Below are positions 1 to 7,607 of a stretch of DNA of 64,000 nucleotides, in pieces. The number at the start of each line of letters is the position of its first letter. Within the stretch, counting starts at the first letter, position 1. Both the position numbers and the translations under genes were made by a program. Origin of the DNA: Caulobacteraceae bacterium (GTDB taxonomy: Bacteria; Pseudomonadota; Alphaproteobacteria; Caulobacterales; Caulobacteraceae); assembly GCA_027487945.1 (NCBI GenBank), contig JAIYCQ010000008.1, positions 1 to 64,000 of the forward strand. Reading direction: 5' to 3'. Below the pieces are notes generated by a model. The model worked only from the letters and a program-made list of their open reading frames with translations, ran no database searches and was not told where the DNA came from.

Positions 1-595
1 CCGGGGCCGGGGCGGCGGGCGCCGGAGCCGGCCGGGGCGCGACCGGCGCCGGAGCGGCGGCCTGGGGCGCAGGGGCGGCCGGGGCGGCCGGGGCGGGGGC
101 TGGCGCGGGAGCCGGCGCCGGAGCAGGAGCAGGAGCAGGGGCGACGACCGGAGCCGGACGGGCGGCCTCGGCGGCGGCGCGGGCGGCGGCCTGTTCAGCG
201 GCCTGACGGCGCGCATCTTCGTCGGCGCGGGCGCGGGCCTGGGCGGCCTGACGCTCCTGGGCCTCGCGGGCGGCGTCGATGGCGCGCTGGCGAGCCCGCA
301 TCTCCTCGGCCGACAGGTTGCCGGACGGATCGACGGCGGCGGGACCCGAGGGGCGCGGCGCGGCAGGACGCGGATCGTAGGTCGTGCGCTTTTCAGCAGC
401 GGACGGACCGGCAAGGTTGGAGCCGCCGCCGGGGCCGTGGGTGCGCACGCGCTTGGTCTCGACCACCACAGTCTTCGACCGGCCATGGCTGAAGCTCTGC
501 TTGACCACGCCTGCGCTCACCGAGCCCGCGCGGGGCTTCAGGGTGAGGGAGGGCCTGGGGGCATTGGGCCGGCCGTTGTCGTTCTCGTCGCTCAT
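1..595 (-). CDS. infB: translation initiation factor IF-2, N-terminal part (cut by window edge)
   Basis: IF-2 brings initiator fMet-tRNA to the 30S subunit and hydrolyses GTP on subunit joining. Only the first ~198 residues are in the window, so the GTPase and C-terminal domains are not seen. The start MSDENDNGRP and the segment VKQSFSHGRSKTVVVE are characteristic of alphaproteobacterial IF-2. They are followed by an Arg/Glu/Gln/Ala-rich helical stretch and then low-complexity Ala-Pro repeats reaching the edge, which is the usual variable N-terminal linker of this protein. It is the last visible gene of the rimP-nusA-ylxR-infB series, about 90 bp downstream of ylxR. Identification rests on the N-terminal signature and gene order. 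Confidence 0.93.
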   Translation of the reverse strand, partial: MSDENDNGRPNAPRPSLTLKPRAGSVSAGVVKQSFSHGRSKTVVVETKRVRTHGPGGGSNLAGPSAAEKRTTYDPRPAAPRPSGPAAVDPSGNLSAEEMRARQRAIDAAREAQERQAAQARARADEDARRQAAEQAAARAAAEAARPAPVVAPAPAPAPAPAPAPAPAPAAPAAPAPQAAAPAPVAPRPAPAPAAPAP

Positions 596-684
596 GCGTC
601 TCGCTTAAACTCAGTGCCGGCGTATCCGGCGCATACGTAACGTTCAAAACCTGAAGGGACCGCGGCGCGTTCCGCCCGGCCCTT

Positions 685-1326
685 CTATTCCTCGCGCCAA
701 CCCTCGGGAAGAAGCGGACGGAACCCCGCCAGTCTGTGGACGTCCTTCGCCCAGTGACCGGAGGCTCGCCCCGCAAGGAAGGCGGTGTGTATCACATTCT
801 CGCCCCCCAAGGCCAAACCCAATTCGGTCGAGGAGAAAACGCCAACAAGCTGTGGCGGCGAGGGCGATGTCCGGAAGGCGGACAGAAGCTTCCGGCGACC
901 GTCGGCGGCCCCGTCGGACGCTTCCACCAGCCAGGCGGCCTTGCCGCCGCGGATGCTGGAGAGAACCTTTTCGAACCCGGAGATAATGTCCCCGCCCCGG
1001 CGTGCAAGGCCGAGGCTGTCGAGGCAGCGCCGGTGCAGCAGGGCGTCGACCTGGTCAGCCAGGCCGGCGGGCGCGATCAGCTTCGCCTTGGCCGCCCGTG
1101 AGAACAGGCCCTTCCTGACCGCGGTCTCGACGCTGGCGCGGTCGGCCGCGACCCACAGGCCGCGGCCCGGCAGCTTGCGCGCCAGATCGGGCGTGACCAC
1201 GCCGTCCGGTCCAGCCACGAACCGGATCAGCTGGTGTTCCTCCATCACCGAGCCCGAGACGATGTCCCGGCGCTCGCGCGAGGCCTCCCCATGGGTCCGA
1301 GGGGTGCGGGGTTGAGGGGCGGCCAT
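685..1326 (-). CDS. ylxR: YlxR/L7Ae-type RNA-binding protein
   Basis: A 213-residue protein with an N-terminal YlxR (DUF448) domain, seen as HQLIRFVAGPDGVV followed by KLPGRGLWV, and a C-terminal L7Ae-like segment (GLARRGGDIISGFEKV). It is probably an RNA-binding accessory protein of the transcription/translation operon; its precise role is unknown. The ATG at 1326 (MAAPQPR) is preferred over an upstream alternative at 1350, which would sit only a few bases after the nusA stop. The position usually held by a cysteine in YlxR (RxCIVS-type) reads RRDIVSGS here. It lies between nusA and infB, the normal place for this family. Confidence 0.88.
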   Translation of the reverse strand: MAAPQPRTPRTHGEASRERRDIVSGSVMEEHQLIRFVAGPDGVVTPDLARKLPGRGLWVAADRASVETAVRKGLFSRAAKAKLIAPAGLADQVDALLHRRCLDSLGLARRGGDIISGFEKVLSSIRGGKAAWLVEASDGAADGRRKLLSAFRTSPSPPQLVGVFSSTELGLALGGENVIHTAFLAGRASGHWAKDVHRLAGFRPLLPEGWREE

Positions 1327-1355
1327 GTCGGTTTCGCCCTCAATGAGCAACGCCC

Positions 1356-3014
1356 TCAGGCGTCGCTCGCCTCGCCTTCGGCCAGATCGTAGTCCTCGGG
1401 ATTGTCCAGGCCCTCGGAGACGAACTCTTCCTCGTACTCCGGCTCCGGCGGGGCCTCGACCCAGCCCATCACGACCCGGGCCCGCATGATCAGGGCCTCG
1501 GCGTCGTCCGGCGACAGGTTGAAGCTTTCGAGGATGCCCGGCTCACGCACCCGCTCGCCCTCGCGGGTCTCGAACCAGCCGCGCAGGTCGTCCGGGATCA
1601 GGCCGGCGAGATCCTCGACGGACTTCACCTCGCCTTCGCCCAGGGCGACGGCCATCGGCAGGGTCACGCCCTCGATGCCCAGCACGGCGTCCTCGACGCC
1701 CAGTTCGACGCGACGGGCGTCCTGGGCGGCGGCTTCCTTGTCCAGGAACTCGCGGGCGCGGGTCTGCAGCTCGTCGGCGGTGTCGTCGTCGAAGCCTTCG
1801 ATGGCCGCGATTTCGTGCGGCTCGACATAGGCCACGTCCTCGACCGACATGAAGCCTTCGGTGGCCAGCAGCTGGGCGATGACCTCGTCGACGTCCAGGG
1901 CTTCCTGGAACAGGGCCGTGGTCTCGGCGAACTGCTTCTGACGGCGCTCGCTCTCCTGGGTCTCCGTCATGATGTCGATCTGCCAGCCGGTCAGCTGGGA
2001 GGCGAGGCGGACGTTCTGGCCGCGGCGGCCGATGGCCAGCGACAGCTGCTCGTCCGGCACGACCACTTCGACGCGCTCGTCTTCCTCATCCATCACGACC
2101 TTGGAGACTTCAGCCGGGGCCAGGGCGTTGACGATGAAGGTCGCCTCGTCGCCGTTCCACTGGATGATGTCGATCTTCTCGCCCTGCAGCTCGGCGACCA
2201 CCGCCTGGACGCGCGAGCCGCGCATGCCGACGCAGGCGCCGACCGGGTCGATGCTGGAGTCGTTGCTGACCACGGCCATCTTGGCCCGGCTGCCCGGGTC
2301 GCGGGCCACGGCGCGGATCTCGATGACGCCATCGTAGACTTCCGGGACTTCCTGCGCGAACAGCTTGGCCATGAAGCCGCCGTGGGCGCGGCTGAGCATG
2401 ATCTGCGGACCCTTGGTCTCGCGGCGGACGTCGTAGATGTAGCAGCGGATGCGGTCGCCGAGGTTGAAGTTCTCGCGCGGGATCGACTGGTCGCGGCGCA
2501 TGATGCCCTCGCCCCGGCCCAGGTCGACGATGACGTTGCCGTACTCGACCCGCTTGACCGTGCCGTTGACGATCTCGCCGACGCGATCCTTGTACTCTTC
2601 GAACTGACGCTCGCGCTCGGCCTCGCGGACCTTCCCGGTCACGACCTGGCGGGCCATCTGGGTCTGGACCCGGCCGAATTCGAACGGCGGCAGCTCCTCG
2701 TCGGTCACCTGGCCGACGAAGGCGTCGCGGTCGATGGCAAGGGCGTCGCTCAGCCGGACCATGCCCAGCGAGGTCTCGTCCAGCTCGGCGTCGTCGGGCA
2801 CCACGGTCACGAAGCGCTTGATCGAGGTCTCGCCGGTCTTGGGGTCGATATGGACCCGGATGTCGTGCTCGGCGCCATAACGGCTGCGGGCCGCCTTCTG
2901 GATCGCTTCCTCGATGGAGGCGATCACGATCTCCTTCTCGATGCCCTTCTCGCGGGCGACCGCGTCGGCGATCTGGAGCAGCTCAAGGCGGTTGGCGGAA
3001 ATGCCGGTGGCCAT
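1356..3014 (-). CDS. nusA: transcription termination/antitermination factor NusA
   Basis: NusA (552 aa) binds RNA polymerase and nascent RNA, modulating pausing, termination and antitermination. The N-terminal polymerase-binding domain covers about residues 1-125, an S1 domain follows ([20 protein letters not shown]), then two KH domains ([15 protein letters not shown] and [14 protein letters not shown]), and C-terminal acidic repeat-like helical regions ending in a Glu/Asp-rich tail. This is the longer alphaproteobacterial/enterobacterial form rather than the short Gram-positive one. It starts 9 bp after the rimP stop and is followed closely by ylxR, so it belongs to the rimP operon, whose leader carries an apparent intrinsic terminator that NusA itself could influence (inference). 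Confidence 0.98.
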   Translation of the reverse strand: MATGISANRLELLQIADAVAREKGIEKEIVIASIEEAIQKAARSRYGAEHDIRVHIDPKTGETSIKRFVTVVPDDAELDETSLGMVRLSDALAIDRDAFVGQVTDEELPPFEFGRVQTQMARQVVTGKVREAERERQFEEYKDRVGEIVNGTVKRVEYGNVIVDLGRGEGIMRRDQSIPRENFNLGDRIRCYIYDVRRETKGPQIMLSRAHGGFMAKLFAQEVPEVYDGVIEIRAVARDPGSRAKMAVVSNDSSIDPVGACVGMRGSRVQAVVAELQGEKIDIIQWNGDEATFIVNALAPAEVSKVVMDEEDERVEVVVPDEQLSLAIGRRGQNVRLASQLTGWQIDIMTETQESERRQKQFAETTALFQEALDVDEVIAQLLATEGFMSVEDVAYVEPHEIAAIEGFDDDTADELQTRAREFLDKEAAAQDARRVELGVEDAVLGIEGVTLPMAVALGEGEVKSVEDLAGLIPDDLRGWFETREGERVREPGILESFNLSPDDAEALIMRARVVMGWVEAPPEPEYEEEFVSEGLDNPEDYDLAEGEASDA

Positions 3015-3023
3015 GGTCGTTTC

Positions 3024-3557
3024 CTACTCTTCTTCGGATTGGATACGGGCGGCGCGTTCGTCGGCCCCGTGTTTCATCAGTTTGTCGTTGAAGACCAGCT
3101 TGGCCTCAACGATCCAGTCGAACGGTATGTAGAGGGTGGTGTCGGCCTCGCCCTCGACGTTGATGCCGACCTGGCCATCTTCGACGCCGGCCAGCTCGCC
3201 CCGGAAGCGCTTGCGGTTCTCGGCCAGGCGGTCGAGCTCGAGGCGGGCCTCGAAGCCCTCCCAGACCTCGAAGTCCTTCAGCCGGGTCAGCGGCCGGTCG
3301 ATCCCGGGGCTGGAGACTTCCAGCGTGTACTCGCCGGTGATCGGGTCGGCGGCGTCCATGATCTCGGACACGGCGCGCGACAGCACGGCGCAGCCCTCGA
3401 CGGTCATGTCGCCATCAGGCGTCTCGGCCATGATCTGCAGCCGGCGGCTCTCCTTGCCGGCCATCAGACGCAGGCGGACGATCTCGTACCCGGCCGCTTC
3501 CGCGACCGGATCGAGCAGTTCGAGCAGCGTGGCGTCTTCCGCCGTGCGTGCGCGCAT
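3024..3557 (-). CDS. rimP: ribosome maturation factor RimP
   Basis: RimP (177 aa) assists maturation of the 30S subunit. The protein shows the conserved N-terminal alpha/beta domain ([19 protein letters not shown]), the signature [17 protein letters not shown] in the middle and a C-terminal SH3-like domain ([17 protein letters not shown]). It is the first gene of the operon with nusA, ylxR and infB. The ATG at 3557 lies only 13 nt downstream of the T-run of a strong hairpin, and a good promoter lies about 80 nt further upstream; translation therefore starts just behind a likely attenuator. The Shine-Dalgarno match (GAG/GAACGG) is modest. Confidence 0.97.
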   Translation of the reverse strand: MRARTAEDATLLELLDPVAEAAGYEIVRLRLMAGKESRRLQIMAETPDGDMTVEGCAVLSRAVSEIMDAADPITGEYTLEVSSPGIDRPLTRLKDFEVWEGFEARLELDRLAENRKRFRGELAGVEDGQVGINVEGEADTTLYIPFDWIVEAKLVFNDKLMKHGADERAARIQSEEE

Positions 3558-3570
3558 CCGTTCTCAAGCC

Positions 3571-3602
3571 CAAACAAAAAGCGGCGGCCCGAAGACCGCC
3601 GC
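3571..3602 (-). terminator. leader terminator/attenuator of the rimP operon
   Basis: On the minus strand, GCGGCGG (3602-3596) and CCGCCGC (3587-3581) form a perfect 7-bp GC stem around an 8-nt loop containing TTCGG, followed at once by TTTTTGTTTG. This is a textbook intrinsic terminator. It lies between a sigma70-like promoter at 3643-3671 and the rimP start at 3557, so it would stop the operon's own transcript and is best read as an attenuator. A smaller hairpin (GCGCT/AGCGC) precedes it in the leader. It would also end read-through from the DUF1993 gene upstream. Confidence 0.75.
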
Positions 3603-3642
3603 TCGACTGCGCTATCCAGCGCGATCAAACGATGTTGAGCGC

Positions 3643-3671
3643 TCTATAGCGCGGCCCGAACGGCTTGTCAG
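3643..3671 (-). promoter_or_regulatory. sigma70-like promoter of the rimP-nusA-infB operon
   Basis: Read on the minus strand, CTGACA (3671-3666) and TATAGA (3648-3643) are separated by exactly 17 bp, close to the housekeeping consensus. The predicted start near 3636 gives a leader of about 78 nt ahead of rimP that contains the hairpin at 3571-3602. Prediction is from sequence only. Confidence 0.6.
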
Positions 3672-3698
3672 CCCCCCGGCGCCGCGCTGAGCTGTGCT

Positions 3699-4205
3699 CT
3701 ACGCCTTCGTCGGGACGCCGCCCAGGAAGTCCATCTTGCCGATCGGCGCGCCGACCGACCGCAGCAGGGCGTAGGCGGTGGTGACGTGGAAGAAGAAGTT
3801 GGGCAGGGCGAAGCCGGTCAGGAAGTCGGCGCCGGTGAACTTCAGCTCCATGCCCGGGAACTTCAGCACCACCTCGCGGTCCTCCGCACCGTCGAAGGCG
3901 GCGACGTCGACGCTTTCGATGAAGGCGACGGTGGCGGCGATCCGGGCCTTCAACTCGGCCAGGGTGGTCTCGGTGTCGGGCATGGCCGGGACCTCGACCC
4001 CGGCCAGCCGGGCGATGGCGCCCTTGGCCGCGTCGGAGGCCATCTGGATCTGGCGCGGGAAGGGATGCATGTCCGGCGCGAGGCGCGCCTCGAGGATCGC
4101 CGTCTCCGACAGACCGGCGGCCAGCGCCTTGTCGATGATGGCGCTGGTGTTGGTCAGCGCGCGCACGAAGACCGGCGCGGACGCGGCGTGGACAGAAAAG
4201 CTCAT
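3699..4205 (-). CDS. DUF1993 family protein
   Basis: A 168-residue soluble protein beginning MSFSVHAASAPVFVRAL, with the family pattern of a helical-bundle protein: HPFPRQIQMASDAAKGAIARL near residues 50-70, a conserved FPGMELKFTGADFLTGFALPNFFFHV segment, and a helix TTAYALLRSVG near the end. It resembles DUF1993 proteins, which look related to the DinB-like helical bundles; function is unknown. It is transcribed toward rimP, but a terminator and a new promoter separate the two, so it is probably a single-gene unit. Confidence 0.8.
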   Translation of the reverse strand: MSFSVHAASAPVFVRALTNTSAIIDKALAAGLSETAILEARLAPDMHPFPRQIQMASDAAKGAIARLAGVEVPAMPDTETTLAELKARIAATVAFIESVDVAAFDGAEDREVVLKFPGMELKFTGADFLTGFALPNFFFHVTTAYALLRSVGAPIGKMDFLGGVPTKA

Positions 4206-4286
4206 CGGTGGTGCCCCAGGGAATTGATCAGGCCGGACACATCGGGTGTGTCGCGGCCAATTGCCAGAGGGTCGGTTGCGGATTGC

Positions 4287-4964
4287 TCAGACCCTCGCGA
4301 AATCCAGAAACACCGGCGCGCAGTCGCCCAGCTTCTTTTCCTCGTAGCGGGTGGTCAGGTGGTCGGCGGGCGGAACGGCGGTGTCGCCGAGTGGCCCGGT
4401 GAACAGGCCGCCGGCCTTCATCCGCTCCAGGGTCCAGTCGGCGTAGGCCGCCCAGTCCGTGGCGAAGCGCAGGGTTCCGCCGGGCTTGAGCAGCCGGTGC
4501 AGCTCGACCAGGAACTCACTCTGGATGATCCGCCGCTTGTGGTGGCGCGACTTGGGCCAGGGGTCGGGGAACAGGATGAAGATCCGGTCGAGGCAGCCGT
4601 CGGGCAGCCGGCCGGCCACCTCGCGCGCATCGCCCTGGTGGACCTTCACATTCGTCAGGCCGCCCTCCTGGACATGGCGCAACGCGCTGGCCACGCCGTT
4701 GAGGAAGGGCTCGACGCCGATGATCAGCAGGTCGGGATCACGGCCCGCCTGCCCGGCCATATGCTCGCCGCCGCCAAAGCCGATCTCCAGCCAGACCTCG
4801 CGGGCGTCCGGCTTGAGGTCGCGCGGGTCGAACGGGCCGTCGGGGATATCGACCCCCGGCGCCACGGTGTCGAGCAGCGCCGCCTGCCGCGCCTTGAGAA
4901 CGCGCGCCTTGACGCGGCCGTAGCTGCGCAGGGCTCCGTGGGGCTGCTGGGGCGTGAGGGTCAT
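4287..4964 (-). CDS. trmB: tRNA (guanine-N7-)-methyltransferase
   Basis: TrmB (225 aa) methylates N7 of G46 in the variable loop of many tRNAs using S-adenosylmethionine. The SAM-binding motif LEIGFGGGEHM is near residue 60, the family signature FILFPDPWPKSRHHKRR is near residue 130, and FATDWAAYADW follows. The ATG at 4964 (MTLTPQQPHGALRSYGR) gives the normal family length; the reading frame stays open well upstream, but those extra residues have no family character. The next gene on this strand ends at 3699-4205, with an 80-bp gap. Confidence 0.96.
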   Translation of the reverse strand: MTLTPQQPHGALRSYGRVKARVLKARQAALLDTVAPGVDIPDGPFDPRDLKPDAREVWLEIGFGGGEHMAGQAGRDPDLLIIGVEPFLNGVASALRHVQEGGLTNVKVHQGDAREVAGRLPDGCLDRIFILFPDPWPKSRHHKRRIIQSEFLVELHRLLKPGGTLRFATDWAAYADWTLERMKAGGLFTGPLGDTAVPPADHLTTRYEEKKLGDCAPVFLDFARV

Positions 4965-5079
4965 GGCCGCTGCTCTAGCGTTTCCATCCCGGGTCGAGAA
5001 GAGATTCACTTGAGCGTGCGGGAAAGACCGGCGATCCTGCGCCGGTTCCCGGGGGCCTTGCCGGCCCCGCGCCACGGCC

Positions 5080-5493
5080 ATGGAGGGCTCCGTGTCGACC
5101 CGTTCCATCCTCGCCGTCTCGATAGCCGCTCTGCTGGGCGCCTGCGCCACGGCGCCGGACCGGCTCGGCGCCGCTGCGTCCTGTGCGACCGGACGCGAGG
5201 TGACCGTCACCACCCAGGGCACGCGGCTGGCCTTGCGGCCCGGCGCGATCGGCCGGCTCCAGAAGGTGTCGCTCGGCCCCGACGAAAGCGGCGTGGTGCT
5301 GTCCTGCCGCCCCGGCGGCGGGTCGCTGAAGCGCTGCGTGGTGCTGTTCGAGGATGCCCCGGGACAGGGGTACGGCAAGGCGGCGCGGGCCTGGGCGCAG
5401 CGGGTCATCTACCCCGCCGACGAGGACTCCCGCACCGTGGAGGTCCGGGTCCGGTTCGGGCCCTCGCCCGCCGGCGACCGGCGCTGCAGCTGA
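5080..5493 (+). CDS. small putative lipoprotein, TonB-C-terminal-like pattern
   Basis: A 137-residue exported protein. The N-terminus has a hydrophobic segment ending in a lipobox (LLGAC, Cys about residue 21), so lipid anchoring is likely. The remainder contains VVLSCRPGGGSLKRCVVL and GYGKAARAWAQRVIYP, a spacing reminiscent of the C-terminal domain of TonB-like proteins of Caulobacterales, but without the membrane anchor and proline linker of TonB. A GTG at 5092 preceded by GGAGGG is an alternative start. Function unknown. It is followed by another small lipoprotein gene in the same direction. Confidence 0.6.
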   Translation: MEGSVSTRSILAVSIAALLGACATAPDRLGAAASCATGREVTVTTQGTRLALRPGAIGRLQKVSLGPDESGVVLSCRPGGGSLKRCVVLFEDAPGQGYGKAARAWAQRVIYPADEDSRTVEVRVRFGPSPAGDRRCS

Positions 5494-5536
5494 TATCGCC
5501 CCATTTCCGCCCCGAGCGAACGCGAAGGAGGCCATC

Positions 5537-6061
5537 ATGATCCGCACGACCGCCCTGCTGGCCGTTCTGGCCCTGACGCTGACCGGCTGCGCCACCACCG
5601 CGCGCTATGACGCCGCCGGCGATGTGCATGCTCTGCTGGTCGCCATCCGCGACAACGACCGCGCCGCCTTCGACCGCTACGTCGACCGGCGGGCGTTGAA
5701 GAACAATCTCGAGTCCCGCGTGATGCGCGAGGTGGGTCGCCGCGAGATGGACGACAGCGCCCGGGCCCTGGCCGCCATCGTCGCGCCGGGTCTGGCCGAG
5801 GTAGCGGTCGAGGCCTTGCTGCGGCCCGAGGCCTTCCGCGCGGCGGCCAGCTACTACGGCTATACGCCCGACCAGCCGCTGCCCGGCCGGGTCGCCATCG
5901 GGGCGGCGCTGCGATACCGCGACGACGGTTCGGTCTGCGCCACCAAGAAAAAGGATGGCCCCTGCCTGCTGGTGTTCGCCCGGCAGGGCGACGTCTGGAA
6001 GCTGTCCGGCTTTGAGGGCGACCTCGCCGACCTGCGCGGCAAGCCCGGATCAAAGCGCTGA
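5537..6061 (+). CDS. DUF2939-like lipoprotein
   Basis: A 174-residue protein with a signal peptide and lipobox (LALTLTGC, Cys about residue 18). The mature part begins with a pattern of DUF2939 proteins (VHALLVAIRDNDRAAFDRYVD, then LKNNLESRVMREV) and ends with LVFARQGDVWKLSGFEGDL. The ATG at 5537 has a good AAGGAGG ribosome-binding site 7-8 nt upstream. It probably sits in the envelope; no enzymatic motif is seen. It lies between two other small exported proteins, all on the plus strand. Confidence 0.7.
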   Translation: MIRTTALLAVLALTLTGCATTARYDAAGDVHALLVAIRDNDRAAFDRYVDRRALKNNLESRVMREVGRREMDDSARALAAIVAPGLAEVAVEALLRPEAFRAAASYYGYTPDQPLPGRVAIGAALRYRDDGSVCATKKKDGPCLLVFARQGDVWKLSGFEGDLADLRGKPGSKR

Positions 6062-6081
6062 ACGTTCAGGGTCAGAGAGTT

Positions 6082-6654
6082 ATGACGCGTTCCCGTTTCC
6101 GCTTCACGGCCGTCCTGGCAGGCCTCGCCGCCCTGATCGCCGCCGGACCCTCGACGGCGGCGGTCAAGCGAATGGTCACCTATGACTCCGCCTCGCCCGA
6201 GGCGCGCCGGCTGACGGGCGCCGGCCTCACCTTCGTCTTCACCAGGTCCCTGCTGCGACAGCGGGTGCTGGCGGTGCGCGCAACCGCGGTCGCGGTCGGG
6301 GTCATCCCCGAGCCCCTGCGCGACGCCGACACCGTCCGCACGCTCGACAGCCTGATGGGCGAGGACGCCGGGACGGGGACCCTCTACGTCATCGATCCGG
6401 ACAAGGCCGAGGGCAAGGTGATGGTCCAGGCCTTCTGCCCGGGCGCGACCCGGGGATGGCTGGCGATCAGCCCGATCGCCCACAACCGCGACCTCCGGGT
6501 CCATGCCTTCGGCGCCGACGCCGCCGGACAGACCCGCCTCTGCGCGGTGATGGACTTCGCCTGGCGCGGCGAGTGGCGCATGCCCAACCCCAACACCTCC
6601 GATGTCACCGCGCGGGTCATGGCGCCCGACTACCTGAAGAAGCCGGGCAGCTAG
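6082..6654 (+). CDS. secreted hypothetical protein
   Basis: A 190-residue protein with an N-terminal signal peptide (RFTAVLAGLAALIAAGPSTAA). I do not recognise a family. The mature part has a central segment TGTLYVIDPDKAEGKVMVQAFCPGATRGWLAIS and a C-terminal FAWRGEWRMPNPN; the cysteines near residues 119 and 154 could pair in the periplasm. It starts 20 bp after the DUF2939-like gene and may be cotranscribed with it. Downstream is a palindromic repeat block. Confidence 0.6.
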   Translation: MTRSRFRFTAVLAGLAALIAAGPSTAAVKRMVTYDSASPEARRLTGAGLTFVFTRSLLRQRVLAVRATAVAVGVIPEPLRDADTVRTLDSLMGEDAGTGTLYVIDPDKAEGKVMVQAFCPGATRGWLAISPIAHNRDLRVHAFGADAAGQTRLCAVMDFAWRGEWRMPNPNTSDVTARVMAPDYLKKPGS

Positions 6655-6662
6655 CGAGCGGC

Positions 6663-6791
6663 AATCCTCCCCACGCAGTGGGGAGGGGGACCGCGCGGAG
6701 CGCGGTGGAGGGGAGTCGGTGCACATTCTCCCCTCCACCCTGCTTCGCAGGGTCCCCCTCCCCCGCTACGCTGCGCGCAGCCGGGGAGGAC
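6663..6791. repeat. REP/BIME-like palindromic repeat block
   Basis: Between the secreted protein gene and the dienelactone hydrolase. The first unit is CCTCCCCA (6666-6673), loop CGCAG, TGGGGAGG (6679-6686). It is followed by two inverted copies of a CTCCCCTCCACC-type element, each with its own small palindrome (CCGCGCGGAGCGCGG and CCCTGCTTCGCAGGG). The CCTCCCCA/TGGGGAGG stem recurs at 13371-13391 and 13853-13873, so this is a dispersed family of intergenic palindromes. Confidence 0.7.
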
Positions 6792-6800
6792 TGAACCGAG

Positions 6801-7607
6801 ATGGCCGACATCGACATCCTGAAGGACTACGAGCGCTTCGACTTCGCCGACGGGCCGTGGACGCGGCCGGTGTTCCGGCGCGGGTCGGGGCCGGCGGTGA
6901 TCATCATGCACGAGATCCCGGGCCTGCATCCGCTGGTGGTGCGCTATGCCGACGGGGTGGCGGCGGCGGGGTTCACCGTCTACCTGCCCAGCCTGTTCGG
7001 CGCGCCGGGCAAGCCGGTCAGCAATGGCTATGCGCTCGGGCAGATGTTCATGAACGTCTGCATCCGGCGCGAGTTCAATGTCTGGGCCAACGGCAAGTCC
7101 TCGCCGATCGTCGACTGGCTGCGGGCCCTGGCGCGCCAGGCGCACGCCGACTGCGGCGGTCCGGGCGTCGGGGCGCTGGGCATGTGTTTCACCGGCGGGT
7201 TCGCCCTGGCCATGATGACCGAGCCTTCGGTGATCGCCCCGGTGCTGAGCCAGCCCTCGATGCCGATCGGCAAGGGCCGCGAGCGGGCCATCGACTGCTC
7301 GGCCGCCGAGATGGGCTGCGTGAAGAAGCGCCTGACCGAGGAGGACCTGAGCGTCCTGGGTCTCGCTTTCCACGGCGACCGCTTCGTGCCGCCGGGCCGG
7401 TTCGAGATGCTCAAGGAGGAGCTGGGCGAACGCTTCGAGGCCTGGCAGCTGAAGCCCGAGGACGGGCAGCCCGGCACGGGCGTACCCAGCCACTCGGTGC
7501 TGACCATCCACCTCGCCAACAGCGGCCCCACGCGGGAGGCCGAGGCGCGGACGATCAGCTTCTTCAATCAGCGGCTACGGCCAGCGGCCTCGGCCCCCAC
7601 GGCGTGA
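6801..7607 (+). CDS. dienelactone hydrolase family protein
   Basis: An alpha/beta-hydrolase of 268 residues. The opening MADIDILKDYERF leads to AVIIMHEIPGLHP, the usual oxyanion-side motif of this family, then the nucleophile elbow GMCFTGG with a cysteine nucleophile, LAFHGDRFVPPGRFE with the acid residue, and a histidine in GVPSHSVLTIHLAN. It probably hydrolyses an ester or lactone; the natural substrate cannot be told. Its 3' end overlaps the convergent MATE transporter gene by 44 bp. Confidence 0.85.
   Translation: MADIDILKDYERFDFADGPWTRPVFRRGSGPAVIIMHEIPGLHPLVVRYADGVAAAGFTVYLPSLFGAPGKPVSNGYALGQMFMNVCIRREFNVWANGKSSPIVDWLRALARQAHADCGGPGVGALGMCFTGGFALAMMTEPSVIAPVLSQPSMPIGKGRERAIDCSAAEMGCVKKRLTEEDLSVLGLAFHGDRFVPPGRFEMLKEELGERFEAWQLKPEDGQPGTGVPSHSVLTIHLANSGPTREAEARTISFFNQRLRPAASAPTA

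Noticed and set aside
1815-3638. 607-codon open frame antisense to nusA and rimP
   Set aside because: Shadow frame rich in Asp, Leu, Gly and His; both sense genes are unmistakable.
4965-5408. N-terminal extension of trmB upstream of 4964
   Set aside because: Open frame in GC-rich DNA without family residues; overlaps the start of the plus-strand lipoprotein gene.
6663-6791. Possible CRISPR-like array (CTCCCCTCC repeats)
   Set aside because: Units are inverted palindromes of unequal spacing, not direct repeats with unique spacers.
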